DNA of 64,000 nt from Oscillospiraceae bacterium (GTDB lineage: Bacteria; Bacillota; Clostridia; Oscillospirales; Ruminococcaceae). Location: contig JAFUNR010000021.1 of the NCBI GenBank assembly GCA_017472965.1, positions 1 to 64,000 on the forward strand, written 5' to 3'. Position numbers and translations under genes: made by a program. Below, piece by piece: positions 42,017 through 50,711 of the stretch (positions are counted from its first letter, which is position 1; the number at the start of each line of letters is the position of its first letter). Under the pieces are notes generated by a model. That model did not search any database. It was not told the DNA's origin and was given only the letters and a program-made list of their open reading frames with translations.

Positions 42017-42487
42017 TCAAGTGCGAATTGATGCTGCCGCATCCGCCAGATTGGTGACGGCAAGCGTGCCGCGGGCGATCCGGACTTCGGCGCTTTGCAG
42101 CAGATTGCGGGTGTTGCCGGGGTATTCCACCCAGCAGATGACGCTGGCTGCCTGCCGCAGCGCGGCGGTATTGGCGCGCACAATGGCCAGACGGGGCGGG
42201 ACTTTTTCCATGCCCTCAGGAAAAAGGCTGCCGTCAAAGCCGTCGGGCATCGAAAACGCCTGCTTTTCGGGATGGTAGGCCAGCAGCAGCAACAGCTGCA
42301 CATCGGGGCGGCGTGCTTTCAGCCGCTGCAGTGCGGCAGCGGCCAGCGCATCGAAATGCCCGCGGCTGCCCACCAGAAAGACCCGCGCACCCAGCACCGT
42401 GTAATGATGCTCCAGCGCGGCATCCAGCAGGGGAGCGGCTGCATCCGGCGCATCCCTGTGACCGAAAAGAAAACATATTTTTCCCAT
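42017..42487 (-). CDS. SLOG-superfamily (DUF1273-like) Rossmann protein
   Basis: 156 residues. FLFGHRD at the N-terminus, then GARVFLVGSRGHFDALAAAAL, LLLLAYHPEK, FPEGMEKVPPRLAIVRANTAALRQAASVICWV and LAVTNLA match a small Clostridial SLOG-fold family related to DUF1273 and lysine-decarboxylase-like proteins. SLOG proteins bind nucleotides or nucleotide-derived ligands; no catalytic assignment is possible. Divergent from an XRE regulator across a 123-bp AT-rich gap that contains the perfect palindrome GATAATTATC (42512-42521). Confidence 0.65.
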   Translation of the reverse strand: MGKICFLFGHRDAPDAAAPLLDAALEHHYTVLGARVFLVGSRGHFDALAAAALQRLKARRPDVQLLLLLAYHPEKQAFSMPDGFDGSLFPEGMEKVPPRLAIVRANTAALRQAASVICWVEYPGNTRNLLQSAEVRIARGTLAVTNLADAAASIRT

Positions 42488-42610
42488 AATCTCACCATAC
42501 TATCTTATAGAGATAATTATCATCCTATACAATCATAATTATATTCCTGAACAGGATAAAATCAAGAGCGGATGAAAAATATCTTTTTTAGATAGTAAGA
42601 GGTCGATTTT

Positions 42611-42877
42611 ATGGCGAACAGACGCTTTTTGATTGAAGGAAATATCTGCGGTGACCGGGTACGGATCGCCCGTGCACTGCACAAGCCGCCGCTGCGGCAG
42701 GAGGATCTGGCAGTCAAGATCAACCTGCTGGGCATGGAGATCACCCCGCTGATCATCTCCCGCATCGAGAAAAACCAGCGCCATGTGTGCGATGCCGAGC
42801 TGCGCATGCTGGCAAAAGCGCTGGGCGTGACGATGGACTGGCTGTGCGGCGAAGGCGAGGATGCCGATTATCTGTAA
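42611..42877 (+). CDS. XRE-family helix-turn-helix regulator
   Basis: 88 residues. DRVRIARALHKPPLRQEDLA, then ITPLIISRIEKNQRHVCDAELRML and AKALGVTMDWLCGEG form a Cro/C1-type HTH domain with no extra sensor. The start has AAGAGGT upstream. It faces away from the SLOG-like gene over a shared AT-rich region with palindromes, so it could repress itself and that neighbour. It is followed by a terminator hairpin repeated later in the window. Confidence 0.82.
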   Translation: MANRRFLIEGNICGDRVRIARALHKPPLRQEDLAVKINLLGMEITPLIISRIEKNQRHVCDAELRMLAKALGVTMDWLCGEGEDADYL

Positions 42878-42903
42878 CCGCCGTCCACATTTTTGCGCAC
42901 AAA

Positions 42904-42956
42904 AAAAACGAAGGCACTGCCGCTGCTTATGACAGCTGCGGCGGCGCCTTCGTTTT
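42904..42956. terminator. Terminator, first copy of a duplicated 53-bp element
   Basis: AACGAAGGCACTGCCGCTG-loop-CAGCTGCGGCGGCGCCTTCGTT, flanked by A and T runs. Identical to 45842-45894 at 51 of 53 positions. Lies between the convergent XRE and FAD-oxidoreductase genes. Confidence 0.85.
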
Positions 42957-42979
42957 ATTTTTGAATCTGTGGCCGTTCT

Positions 42980-44539
42980 TTACTTTTTGGTGAACTCGTT
43001 GACGGCATCCTTCACCGTCACAGCAACCTCGCTGAATTCGGGGTTGGGATACAGCTCCTCATAAGCACCCGCTTCCAGCGTGACGCCGGGAATAGCGCGC
43101 AGCGCCTGCCCCAGATTACCGCCGGTGCGGATCAGCTCCGACTGCAGCGCTTTGACATTGATATCCCGCGGGGCCACATCCGCCGCCAGCGAAATGCAGC
43201 TGGCTACGCCCGCTGCCTCGCCCATGGCAAGGCAGCACAAAATCAGCCGCGCGCCGGACTGGGCATGCACATCAGAGGAGAGATTGCGGCCTGCCGCCAG
43301 CAGATTCTGCACCCGGGCGGGAACCAGACAGCGGTAGGGAATGTCGTAGCACAGATTTGCCTCAAACTCGGCAAACTCCGCCGTCTGACCTCTGGCATTC
43401 ACCACCGGCTTGCCGTCCGGCGGGGGCGTAGTGGTGCCAAAGCCGCCCGCGTTACTGATGACATATTGAAGCTCGCCGTTCAGCAGGATAGGCGCCCACT
43501 TGATATTGCCGGTCTCCTCAAAATTGTGAATGTCATAGCCGTGATTGGAAATGGCAATCACATCGTCATGCTTGCGGCAAAAGGCGATATCCTCTGCGGT
43601 CAGCCGGTATTCACCCACGATTCGGCGGCTCTCCCGCACACCCAGCAGGCTGGCGGTGGTGGTGAGGAAGGAGTTTTCAAATCCCGGCACGCGCTTTTTC
43701 ATATATGCGGCCAGCATGGAGGCCTGCTCGCGGCCCTCAAAGTACATACGCGTCACATCTTTGGGATCCAGCGGGAAGCAGCGGCGGGAATGCGCAAAGC
43801 AGACACTCACCTCGTCCATACCGCAGTGCTGCGGACGGCCCGGAATATGGGTGATCCAGTTGAGGTGGTTATCCGATTCATAGGACAGAACGCCGCTTGC
43901 CAGATCATTGCGGATCAGCTCCACCCAGCGGGGATCGTTTTTCTTCAGGTCGGAGGCCTGATACTTATCCCAATCCACGCCGCCGAGGATAAATTCCAGC
44001 GAACAGGCCTGACTCATCCCGTCACCGGGACGACCGCTTTCGGTTTCGGCTCCGGCGTAATAGGCCAGATCCGAATCTCCGGTTGCATCGATAAAGCGTT
44101 TGGCTGCAATGTATTTACGGCCGGTCTTGGTCTGGATGACCACGCCCTTCACGGTGTCGCCGTCCATCACCGCATCCACCAGCGCCGTGGAGAGCAGTAC
44201 CTCCACATGATACTTTTTCGCCATGCGGTCCAGCACCAGCTTGTGGACCTCGATATTGGTATTGCGGTGCCAGTGGCCGTCCAGCTTTTCCAGCTCATCC
44301 ATCATCTCACGGCCCACACCGGAGACAAAATCCAGCGGGATATTCACCAGACCCATGGTGGCAAGGCCGCCCAGTGCGGAGCCCGCCTCGATCAGCAGCA
44401 CCCTGTAGCCGCGCCGACCCACGGCCACCGCCGCACCGAAACCGGCCACGCCGCCGCCTGCGACCACCACATCGTATTCACCGTAAAAAGGGATCTCTTT
44501 GACCTGCTCCATGATTTTGCCGTCGTTGTAATCGATCAT
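42980..44539 (-). CDS. FAD-dependent oxidoreductase (FAD_oxidored, PF12831 type)
   Basis: 519 residues (start at 44539, 10 nt after AAAGGAG). The N-terminal dinucleotide fold is DVVVAGGGVAGFGAAVAVGRRG with GGLATMGLVNIP; a second FAD-contact motif is KRFIDATGDSDLAYYAGA, and the C-terminal flavin motif is VPARVQNLLAAGRNLSSD...ARLILCCLAMGEAAG. The substrate domain (~190-370) has RESRRIVGEYRLTAEDI. Family members oxidise or reduce varied small molecules, with sugars and steroid/bile-acid-like compounds among suggested substrates. Just upstream is a 2[4Fe-4S] ferredoxin gene, so electrons probably pass between the two. Confidence 0.82.
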   Translation of the reverse strand: MIDYNDGKIMEQVKEIPFYGEYDVVVAGGGVAGFGAAVAVGRRGYRVLLIEAGSALGGLATMGLVNIPLDFVSGVGREMMDELEKLDGHWHRNTNIEVHKLVLDRMAKKYHVEVLLSTALVDAVMDGDTVKGVVIQTKTGRKYIAAKRFIDATGDSDLAYYAGAETESGRPGDGMSQACSLEFILGGVDWDKYQASDLKKNDPRWVELIRNDLASGVLSYESDNHLNWITHIPGRPQHCGMDEVSVCFAHSRRCFPLDPKDVTRMYFEGREQASMLAAYMKKRVPGFENSFLTTTASLLGVRESRRIVGEYRLTAEDIAFCRKHDDVIAISNHGYDIHNFEETGNIKWAPILLNGELQYVISNAGGFGTTTPPPDGKPVVNARGQTAEFAEFEANLCYDIPYRCLVPARVQNLLAAGRNLSSDVHAQSGARLILCCLAMGEAAGVASCISLAADVAPRDINVKALQSELIRTGGNLGQALRAIPGVTLEAGAYEELYPNPEFSEVAVTVKDAVNEFTKK

Positions 44540-44571
44540 CGTCATTCTCCTTTTGTGTGTAACTGCAGGCG

Positions 44572-44757
44572 TTACCCCTGCACGCGAACGATAGCTTCAG
44601 AGGCGCAATTGTTGGCGCATTTGCCGCAGCCAATGCATTTTGCGGGGTCAATATGCGCCCCCGCTGCATCCATGGTGATGGCGCTCACCGGGCAGACATA
44701 CTGACACTCCTGACAAAAACAGCAGCCCGCCGCCACGCTGTATATGTATTTGGGCAC
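44572..44757 (-). CDS. 2[4Fe-4S] ferredoxin
   Basis: 61 residues with a GTG start at 44757 and a very strong AAAGGAGGGGAGG upstream. Two CxxCxxCxxxC clusters: C12, C15, C18, C22-Pro and C41, C44, C47, C51, with an extra Cys at 13. It carries two low-potential iron-sulfur clusters and is the likely redox partner of the FAD oxidoreductase encoded 32 bp later. Too short and GTG-started for routine gene calls. Confidence 0.85.
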   Translation of the reverse strand: MPKYIYSVAAGCCFCQECQYVCPVSAITMDAAGAHIDPAKCIGCGKCANNCASEAIVRVQG

Positions 44758-44780
44758 TATCCTCCCCTCCTTTTGCCAAA

Positions 44781-44809
44781 AGTATAACATCCCGCGGCTG
44801 TGCGGTAAA
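44781..44809 (-). promoter_or_regulatory. Promoter of the ferredoxin-oxidoreductase operon
   Basis: Minus strand TTTACC (44804-44809), 17 bp, TATACT (44781-44786). Confidence 0.6.
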
Positions 44810-44852
44810 GGAAACGGTATGACTTTCACTAGCACAAATTTTACCTTTTGGT

Positions 44853-44881
44853 TTGACAAGCCCCTTCCGGCATGGTATTCT
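44853..44881 (+). promoter_or_regulatory. Promoter of the PocR-AraC regulator
   Basis: TTGACA (44853-44858), 17 bp, TATTCT (44876-44881). Back to back with the ferredoxin promoter. Confidence 0.72.
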
Positions 44882-44905
44882 TGGGGACAGAGAGGGGGCG
44901 AAAGC

Positions 44906-45787
44906 ATGAGCAGCGCAAGTGATATTTCCACCTTTATCAATACCGTACGCGATCTGTGCGGCGTAGGTATCTGTTACTATGACCTGAGTGAATTTTTTAA
45001 TTACAATAAACTGGGCGTGAAAAATAACCGCGGGCATTACTGCTCTTTTTGCGAGGCGGTGCGCGCACTGCCCGGCGGGCGTATCCAGTGCGAGGCCAGT
45101 GACCGGCAGCAGGCTGTGGCATTGGCGCTGCAATACCGGGAGCCCTTCTTTTTTGAATGCCACATGGGCATCAAGGAGCTGGTGGTGCCTCTGCTGCGGG
45201 AGGAAAAGCTGCTGGGTATCCTGTTTGTGGGACAGTGCCGTATCTGCGGCGACAACGGCGCCCCCGCCATGGAAAGGGGTGCGCTGCGGCTCGGGGGCGA
45301 CCCTGTACAGATGCGCGCCCTGTACGATGCGCTGCCGCTGGCCGACCGGGACGATCTGCTGCGCATCGGGCGCATTCTGCTGCAGTATTTTGACAGCAAG
45401 ATCCTGAACCGGGAGCTGCTGACCCCGCAGGCAGACACCCCCGGCAGCAGCACCGACACCGCTGCCGCCATGCGGGATTATATCCAGACCAACGGCTGCT
45501 ATAATATCACCCCCGGCTCGGTGGCAGAGGCCTTTTTTCTCAATTCCTCCTACGCATCCCGCTGCTTCAGCCGGCGTTTCGGCTGCACGCTGGGAGATTA
45601 CATTTGTCAGGTGCGGCTGGAACGCGCCCGGCTGCTGCTGCGCTCCACCACCGCCCCTGTCCACAACATCGCACTGAATGTGGGCTATCCCGAAGCCAAT
45701 TATTTTTCCCGCCTTTTCAAAAAACACATCGGCCTGACTCCGCAGCAATACCGGGCACAGTGCCGGGGCGATACAGCCGAAGAGTGA
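44906..45787 (+). CDS. AraC-family regulator with PocR sensory domain
   Basis: 293 residues; start at 44906 with GAGGGGG upstream. The N-terminal PocR domain (~10-170) shows NNRGHYCSFCEAVRALPGG, CEASDRQQAVALAL, FFFECHMGIKELVVPLL and LLGILFVGQCR, with the conserved Cys/His set that in PocR domains may bind a small diol, hydrocarbon or a metal-linked ligand. Two HTH motifs follow (~195-285, ending GLTPQQYRAQC). Divergent from the ferredoxin-FAD oxidoreductase operon with back-to-back promoters, so it most likely activates that operon in response to the oxidoreductase's substrate. Confidence 0.88.
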   Translation: MSSASDISTFINTVRDLCGVGICYYDLSEFFNYNKLGVKNNRGHYCSFCEAVRALPGGRIQCEASDRQQAVALALQYREPFFFECHMGIKELVVPLLREEKLLGILFVGQCRICGDNGAPAMERGALRLGGDPVQMRALYDALPLADRDDLLRIGRILLQYFDSKILNRELLTPQADTPGSSTDTAAAMRDYIQTNGCYNITPGSVAEAFFLNSSYASRCFSRRFGCTLGDYICQVRLERARLLLRSTTAPVHNIALNVGYPEANYFSRLFKKHIGLTPQQYRAQCRGDTAEE

Positions 45788-45841
45788 ATTTTTTGGAAAA
45801 GGTGATCGCGAAATAAGCCCTTTTCCTCCATTATTCCATAT

Positions 45842-45894
45842 AAAAACGAAGGCACTGCCGCTGCTTATGACAGCTGCGGCAGCACCTTCGTTTT
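45842..45894. terminator. Terminator, second copy of a duplicated 53-bp element
   Basis: Same hairpin as 42904-42956 with two A-for-G differences (…GCGGCAGCACCTTCG). Lies between the convergent PocR-AraC gene and rnr, so the two copies bracket the three-gene redox cassette. Confidence 0.87.
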
Positions 45895-45902
45895 TTAATT
45901 TA

Positions 45903-48047
45903 TCACTTTTCTTCCGCCGGCAGGAAATCGATCTGTCCCAACGGCACATTGACGGCGGCAACGCGGATGCGCATACGGTCGCCGATGGCCCAGCGGCGTC
46001 CGGTGAGCGGATCGCGCAGGGCAACGCCCTCCTGCAGCTCGGGTTCGGCGGCGCACAGCTCAGCGGCGCGGATCATGCCCTCCACCGTGTTATCCAGCAT
46101 GACGTAGATGCCGAAATCGGTGACGGCGGTGATGACGCCCTCCAGCTCTTCGCCAAGGCGGGTGCGCATATACTCGGCTTTGTAGCAATCGTCACAGGCG
46201 CGCTCGGCGGCGGTGGCATCCAGCTCGCGCCGGCTGGCGGCATCCGCGGCGCGGGCGGCGAAATCCGCAAAGCGGCGGCGGCAGTTATCCGCGCCGTTTT
46301 CCAGATAGGTGGAGAGGATGCGGTGAATCGCTAGATCCGGATAGCGGCGGATGGGGCTGGTGAAGTGGGCGTAATCCGCCAGTGCCAGACTGTAGTGACC
46401 CACCGGTTCGGGCGAATACACTGCCTTGGCCTGTGTGCGCAGGATGGCATTGTGGACGGCGGGCTCCAGCGGGGTGGCACGGGTGGCATCCAGCAGGGCG
46501 GCCAGCTCAGTCTGAGCGGGGGTCTCTTTGGCAAAGTGATACTCCACCCCCAGCGCCCCCAGCACCTTTTTCAGGTTTTCCACCCGCTCGGCCTCCGGTT
46601 TATCGTGGATGCGGTAGACAAACGGCAGCTGCTGCTCGCGGGCAAACCGGGCGGCGCAGCCGTTGGTGAGCACCATGCATTCCTCGATGATGCGCTCGGA
46701 AACACCCCTCTCCCGCTTTTCCACGCCGATGCAGACACCGTTTTCATCGGTGAGCAGCTTGCTTTCCTCGCTCTCAATATCCATGCCGCCGCGGGCATCC
46801 CGCTTGGCAGCCAGCTTTTCATAGATGGCGTGCAGCATGGGCAGCTGATCGGCCACCTCCCGGTATTTTTCCTCCAGCTGCGGCGTGCTTTCTCCGGCAA
46901 GGATGGTGTTGATCTCGCTGTACACGCCCTTGACGCGGGAGCGGATGACGGATTTGACAAAGCGGAAATCCACCACATCCGCATTGGCGTTCAGCCGCAT
47001 GATGCAGCTGAAGGCAAGGCGATCCACATCCTCATTCAGGCTGCACAGATCGTTGGAAAGCTCCCTGGGCAGCATGGGCACCACCTGATCCGCATAGTAG
47101 ACGCTGGTGCCGCGGGCAAGAGCCTCTTTATCCAGTGCGGAGTAGGGCCGCACATAGTGACTGACATCGGCGATGTGCACCCCCAGCTGCCAGCCGCCGT
47201 CCACGGCACTGACACAGATGGCATCGTCGATATCCTTGGTGGATGCGGAATCGATGGTGAAGATGGGCTCATCCCGCAGATCCAGACGGCCCTCCACCTC
47301 CTGCGGGGGGAAGTGCACGGCGGAATACCCCGGCTGGGTGACCGAAAGCCCGCCCGCCGCAGCCTGCAGCAGATGGGCGGCGGTGAGAACCTTATCCGGG
47401 AATTCGGTGCGGATGTTATTTTCGTGCAGCACGGCGGCGCAGCAGGCGGCAGCGCTTTCGGCATCGCCGAAGCACAGTTCGATGGAGAACAGGTGCTCGT
47501 CGTAATCACGCCCACGCACCACCGGCACACAGGCGACCTTCTGCCCGGCCAGCGCGGGATCATCATCGTTGACGGCAAGGGTCATTTTTGTACAGAAATC
47601 CGGCCGCAGCCACAGCCGCCGGCCATCGTGCTCCAGCACGCCGGTGACGCTGCCCTCGCCTGCGGTGATGGCGATGACCTCGCCCTCCCGCGTGCCCTCG
47701 CGGCGGGGATCGGGCGAAAGCGCCACCTGCACCTCATCCCCCGGCAGTGCGCCGCACAGATAACGGCCGGGGATGAAGATATCCTCTTCCCTGCCCGCAG
47801 CGCCCAGCGGCGAGGCAAAGCCATAGGTGCCGCTGACCCGCGCCATGGTGCAGGCGATGGGCTTGCCGGCGGGCTTTCTGACCGTATGCGCCGGCTTTGC
47901 GGCCTTGCCCCCGCGGGCGCCGGTGCGCTGGTGGTTGGGCGCTTTGGGCCGGGCTGCGCTTTCGTGCACCGGCCGCCCCTGCTTTTTACCGAAGCGGGCG
48001 CTGCCGGAATGTGCGGTTCGTTTGCCCTTTGAAATCTTTTTTGCCAT
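45903..48047 (-). CDS. rnr: Ribonuclease R (RNase II family exoribonuclease)
   Basis: 714 residues. A basic, low-complexity N-terminal tail (~1-65) is followed by cold-shock OB domains (~70-215), the RNB catalytic domain (~245-580, FTIDSASTKDIDDAICV with the conserved Asp residues that bind Mg, HIADVSHYVRPYSALDKEAL and HFTSPIRRYPDLAIHR) and a C-terminal S1 domain (~630-705). It degrades structured RNA 3'-to-5'. The usual smpB neighbour is absent; cysS is just upstream in the same direction, separated by a terminator. Confidence 0.93.
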   Translation of the reverse strand: MAKKISKGKRTAHSGSARFGKKQGRPVHESAARPKAPNHQRTGARGGKAAKPAHTVRKPAGKPIACTMARVSGTYGFASPLGAAGREEDIFIPGRYLCGALPGDEVQVALSPDPRREGTREGEVIAITAGEGSVTGVLEHDGRRLWLRPDFCTKMTLAVNDDDPALAGQKVACVPVVRGRDYDEHLFSIELCFGDAESAAACCAAVLHENNIRTEFPDKVLTAAHLLQAAAGGLSVTQPGYSAVHFPPQEVEGRLDLRDEPIFTIDSASTKDIDDAICVSAVDGGWQLGVHIADVSHYVRPYSALDKEALARGTSVYYADQVVPMLPRELSNDLCSLNEDVDRLAFSCIMRLNANADVVDFRFVKSVIRSRVKGVYSEINTILAGESTPQLEEKYREVADQLPMLHAIYEKLAAKRDARGGMDIESEESKLLTDENGVCIGVEKRERGVSERIIEECMVLTNGCAARFAREQQLPFVYRIHDKPEAERVENLKKVLGALGVEYHFAKETPAQTELAALLDATRATPLEPAVHNAILRTQAKAVYSPEPVGHYSLALADYAHFTSPIRRYPDLAIHRILSTYLENGADNCRRRFADFAARAADAASRRELDATAAERACDDCYKAEYMRTRLGEELEGVITAVTDFGIYVMLDNTVEGMIRAAELCAAEPELQEGVALRDPLTGRRWAIGDRMRIRVAAVNVPLGQIDFLPAEEK

Positions 48048-48116
48048 GTGTTTACCTCTTTTTCATGGGGTATTTCCGCCCCTTTTTGAGCAGTATGCCC
48101 GTTTTTTGTGAAAAAA

Positions 48117-48152
48117 CAGGCGGCATCCGCTTATTCGGGCGGACGCCGCCTG
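48117..48152 (-). terminator. Terminator of cysS
   Basis: CAGGCGGCATCCGC-8-GCGGACGCCGCCTG, one G-U pair, followed by six U on the minus strand. Confidence 0.85.
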
Positions 48153-48159
48153 TAAGCGG

Positions 48160-49608
48160 TCAGTCTTTCTTCACCAGCTTGGGACCGGCGGCGGTATCCT
48201 CCACCGTCCAGCCCAGCGCGGCCAGCTCGTCGCGCAGTGCATCGGCCTTTGCCCAATCCTTCGCCTTGCGGGCGGCGGTACGGGCCTCGGCCAGAGCGAC
48301 AGCCTCGGCGGGGGCATCACCGGCGATCACACCGGCGGGTGTCTCGGTTTTGGCGGCAGCGGCAGCCTCGGTGCGGGCGGCGGCAGCCTTTTCCAGCAGG
48401 GACAGCGACAGCACCTGATCGTAGCTGTCCAGAATGGCCAGCTTGGTGGCATCGTTGGCGGGGGCCTTCAGCGCATCGTACAGCGCGGTAATGCCCAGAG
48501 AGGTGTTCAGGTCGTTGCCCACATTTTTCAGGAATTTCTCCTTGTAGGCGGCAACAACGGCCTCATCCACGGTACCGTCCTCCGGCTTGAGAGCCGCGAT
48601 GCGGCGCACCAGCTTGCCGAAGGCACCGGCGGCGTTATCCAGATTCTCCCATGTAAAGACCAGATTCTTGCGGTAGTGGCTCTGCAGGCAGAAGAAACGG
48701 TAGACGACGGGATCGTAGCCCTTTTCCTCCAGCAGAGAGACGGTGAGGAACTCGCCCTTGGATTTGGACATCTTGCCGTCGCCGGTGTTCAGGTGATGCA
48801 CATGGAACCACTGCTTGCACCACTCGTGACCGAGGAAGGATTCCGACTGGGCGATCTCGTTGGTGTGGTGGGGGAAGGCGTTATCGATGCCGCCGCAGTG
48901 CAGATCCAGATACTCGCCGTTGTACTTCAGCGAGATGCCGCTGCACTCGATGTGCCAGCCGGGGTAGCCCACGCCCCAGGGGGAATCCCACTTCAGGGCC
49001 TGATCCTCGAACTTGGATTTGGTGAACCACAGCACAAAGTCATTCTTGTTGCGCTTGTTGGTATCCTCCTCCACGCCCTCACGCACGCCCACAGCCAGAT
49101 CCTCTTCGTCGTGATCGTTGAACACATAGTAGCGGGGCAGCTTGGAGGAATCAAAGTACACATTGCCGCCGGCCACATAGGCAAAGCCCTTCTCCAGCAG
49201 GCCGGAGACGATGGTGATGTACTCATCGATGCAGCCGGTGGCGGGCTGCACCACATCCGGTCGCTTGATATTCAGCTTGGCGCAGTCGGCAAAGAAGGCA
49301 TCGGTGTAGAACCGGGCGATCTCCATGACAGATTTATTTTCGCGGCGGGCGCCCTTGAGCATCTTATCCTCGCCGGTATCGGCGTCGGAGGCCAGATGCC
49401 CCACATCGGTGATATTCATGACGCGGTTGACGGTATAGCCCTCGTACCGCAGGAATTTCTCCAGCACATCCTCCATGATATAGGAGCGCAGGTTGCCGAT
49501 ATGGGCAAAATGGTATACGGTGGGGCCGCAGGTGTACATCTCCACATGACCGGGGGTGTGGGTGACAAAGGGCTCCTTTTTATGGGTGGCGGAATTATAC
49601 AGATACAT
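48160..49608 (-). CDS. cysS: Cysteine-tRNA ligase
   Basis: 482 residues. Class I synthetase: YTCGPTVYHFAHIGNLRSYI (HIGH motif as HIGN) and KMSKSKG for the KMSKS loop. Zinc-binding site: Cys near 27, CSGIS and the HCGGIDNAFPHHTNE segment that selects cysteine. It charges tRNA-Cys. The C-terminal anticodon-binding part carries an unusually Ala-rich insert (~415-455, LLEKAAAARTEAAAAAKTE and AEAVALAEARTAARKAKD). Start preceded by GGAGAAGG; no T-box leader fits in the short upstream region. Confidence 0.96.
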   Translation of the reverse strand: MYLYNSATHKKEPFVTHTPGHVEMYTCGPTVYHFAHIGNLRSYIMEDVLEKFLRYEGYTVNRVMNITDVGHLASDADTGEDKMLKGARRENKSVMEIARFYTDAFFADCAKLNIKRPDVVQPATGCIDEYITIVSGLLEKGFAYVAGGNVYFDSSKLPRYYVFNDHDEEDLAVGVREGVEEDTNKRNKNDFVLWFTKSKFEDQALKWDSPWGVGYPGWHIECSGISLKYNGEYLDLHCGGIDNAFPHHTNEIAQSESFLGHEWCKQWFHVHHLNTGDGKMSKSKGEFLTVSLLEEKGYDPVVYRFFCLQSHYRKNLVFTWENLDNAAGAFGKLVRRIAALKPEDGTVDEAVVAAYKEKFLKNVGNDLNTSLGITALYDALKAPANDATKLAILDSYDQVLSLSLLEKAAAARTEAAAAAKTETPAGVIAGDAPAEAVALAEARTAARKAKDWAKADALRDELAALGWTVEDTAAGPKLVKKD

Positions 49609-49710
49609 AGGTCCTTCTCCTGTTTTACGAAACCGGCAATGCGCCGGGGAATGGTTTTTTCTGTACGGCGGGATCCGTACATTTCATTGTACCGCGGGCG
49701 GCTTTTCTTG

Positions 49711-50625
49711 TCAAGGGCAGACAGTCTCCAGCACACGCAGAACATTGCCGCAGACCAGCTTATACAGCAGTTCTTCGCCGTAGCCGCGGCCGCGCAGGAA
49801 TTCCAGCATCTGCTCGTGCAGGCTGCTGTCCAGCGAAAGCCCCGCCGGATAGGTATCGATGCCGTCGATATCGCAGCCGAAGCAGATGGCATCCTCCCCC
49901 ACGGTCTCCAGCGCATATTCCAGATGGGGCAGCAGGCTTTCGATGTGTTCGCCGCCGAGGAAGGGCAGGCACAGGTTGAAGCCGATGACACCCCCGGAAT
50001 CCCGGATGGCCAGCGCCTGCTCCCGCGTCAGATTGCGGTTGTGGGCCGCCACCTCGCGAAAATCGGAGTGGGTGGCCAGCACCGGCAGTGTGCTGGTGCG
50101 CAGGATATCCATGGTGGTGGCATCGGATGCGTGGGAGACATCCACCAGTACGCCGCGGCGGCCGCATTCCCGCACCAGCTCTATGCCGGCAGCGGTCAGA
50201 CCGGTATCCTGCGCCGTGCCGCTGAAGGGATTGGCGCAGCCGTAAAGATTATTCTGGTTCCATGTCAGCGAAACGCAGCGCAGACCGTCGGCGCACACCT
50301 CGTCCAGACGCTCCGCCTTACCATCCAGCGCCTGTGCGCCTTCCATGGCAAAGAACATGGCCTTTTTGCCGGCGGCGACGGCGGCTTTCGCCTCGCTCAC
50401 CGTGCGGCACAGTGCCAGCAGGCCGGGGTATTTTTCCGTCTGTGCCTTCAGCTCGGCGCGCATGGCGCACAGCAGCTGCCAGCTTTCCTCCGGCGTCAGG
50501 CCGGGACGGTCGGTGTAACAGGCCATGAACTGCAGATGCTCGGCGCTCATGTTATACGGGGCATACGCGCATTCGCCGTGCATGCCGCGGTCGATGCTGT
50601 CGCAGTGGGTGTCGATGACAAACAT
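49711..50625 (-). CDS. Membrane dipeptidase-like peptidase M19
   Basis: 304 residues. Metal ligands of the renal dipeptidase/AC-peptidase fold are visible: DTHCD at the N-terminus, the bridging Glu in FFAMEGAQ, DVSHASDATTMDIL, ATHSDFREVAAHNRNLT and GCDIDGI near the end. Family members hydrolyse dipeptides, often with D-amino acids at the C-terminus. No signal peptide is present, so it is likely cytoplasmic here. AAGGAGG precedes the ATG. Position between DUF2142 and cysS gives no pathway hint. Confidence 0.9.
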   Translation of the reverse strand: MFVIDTHCDSIDRGMHGECAYAPYNMSAEHLQFMACYTDRPGLTPEESWQLLCAMRAELKAQTEKYPGLLALCRTVSEAKAAVAAGKKAMFFAMEGAQALDGKAERLDEVCADGLRCVSLTWNQNNLYGCANPFSGTAQDTGLTAAGIELVRECGRRGVLVDVSHASDATTMDILRTSTLPVLATHSDFREVAAHNRNLTREQALAIRDSGGVIGFNLCLPFLGGEHIESLLPHLEYALETVGEDAICFGCDIDGIDTYPAGLSLDSSLHEQMLEFLRGRGYGEELLYKLVCGNVLRVLETVCP

Positions 50626-50711
50626 GGAAGATCCTCCTTTTTACAAAACCTGCCGCAAAACAGCGGCGGCGCCGGAAAAACTGCGGTGTTCTCCGCAGAA
50701 GTTCGAAAAAA

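Noticed and set aside
49609..49710. T-box leader for cysS
   Set aside because: Only ~100 bp upstream, without T-box core or specifier hairpin.
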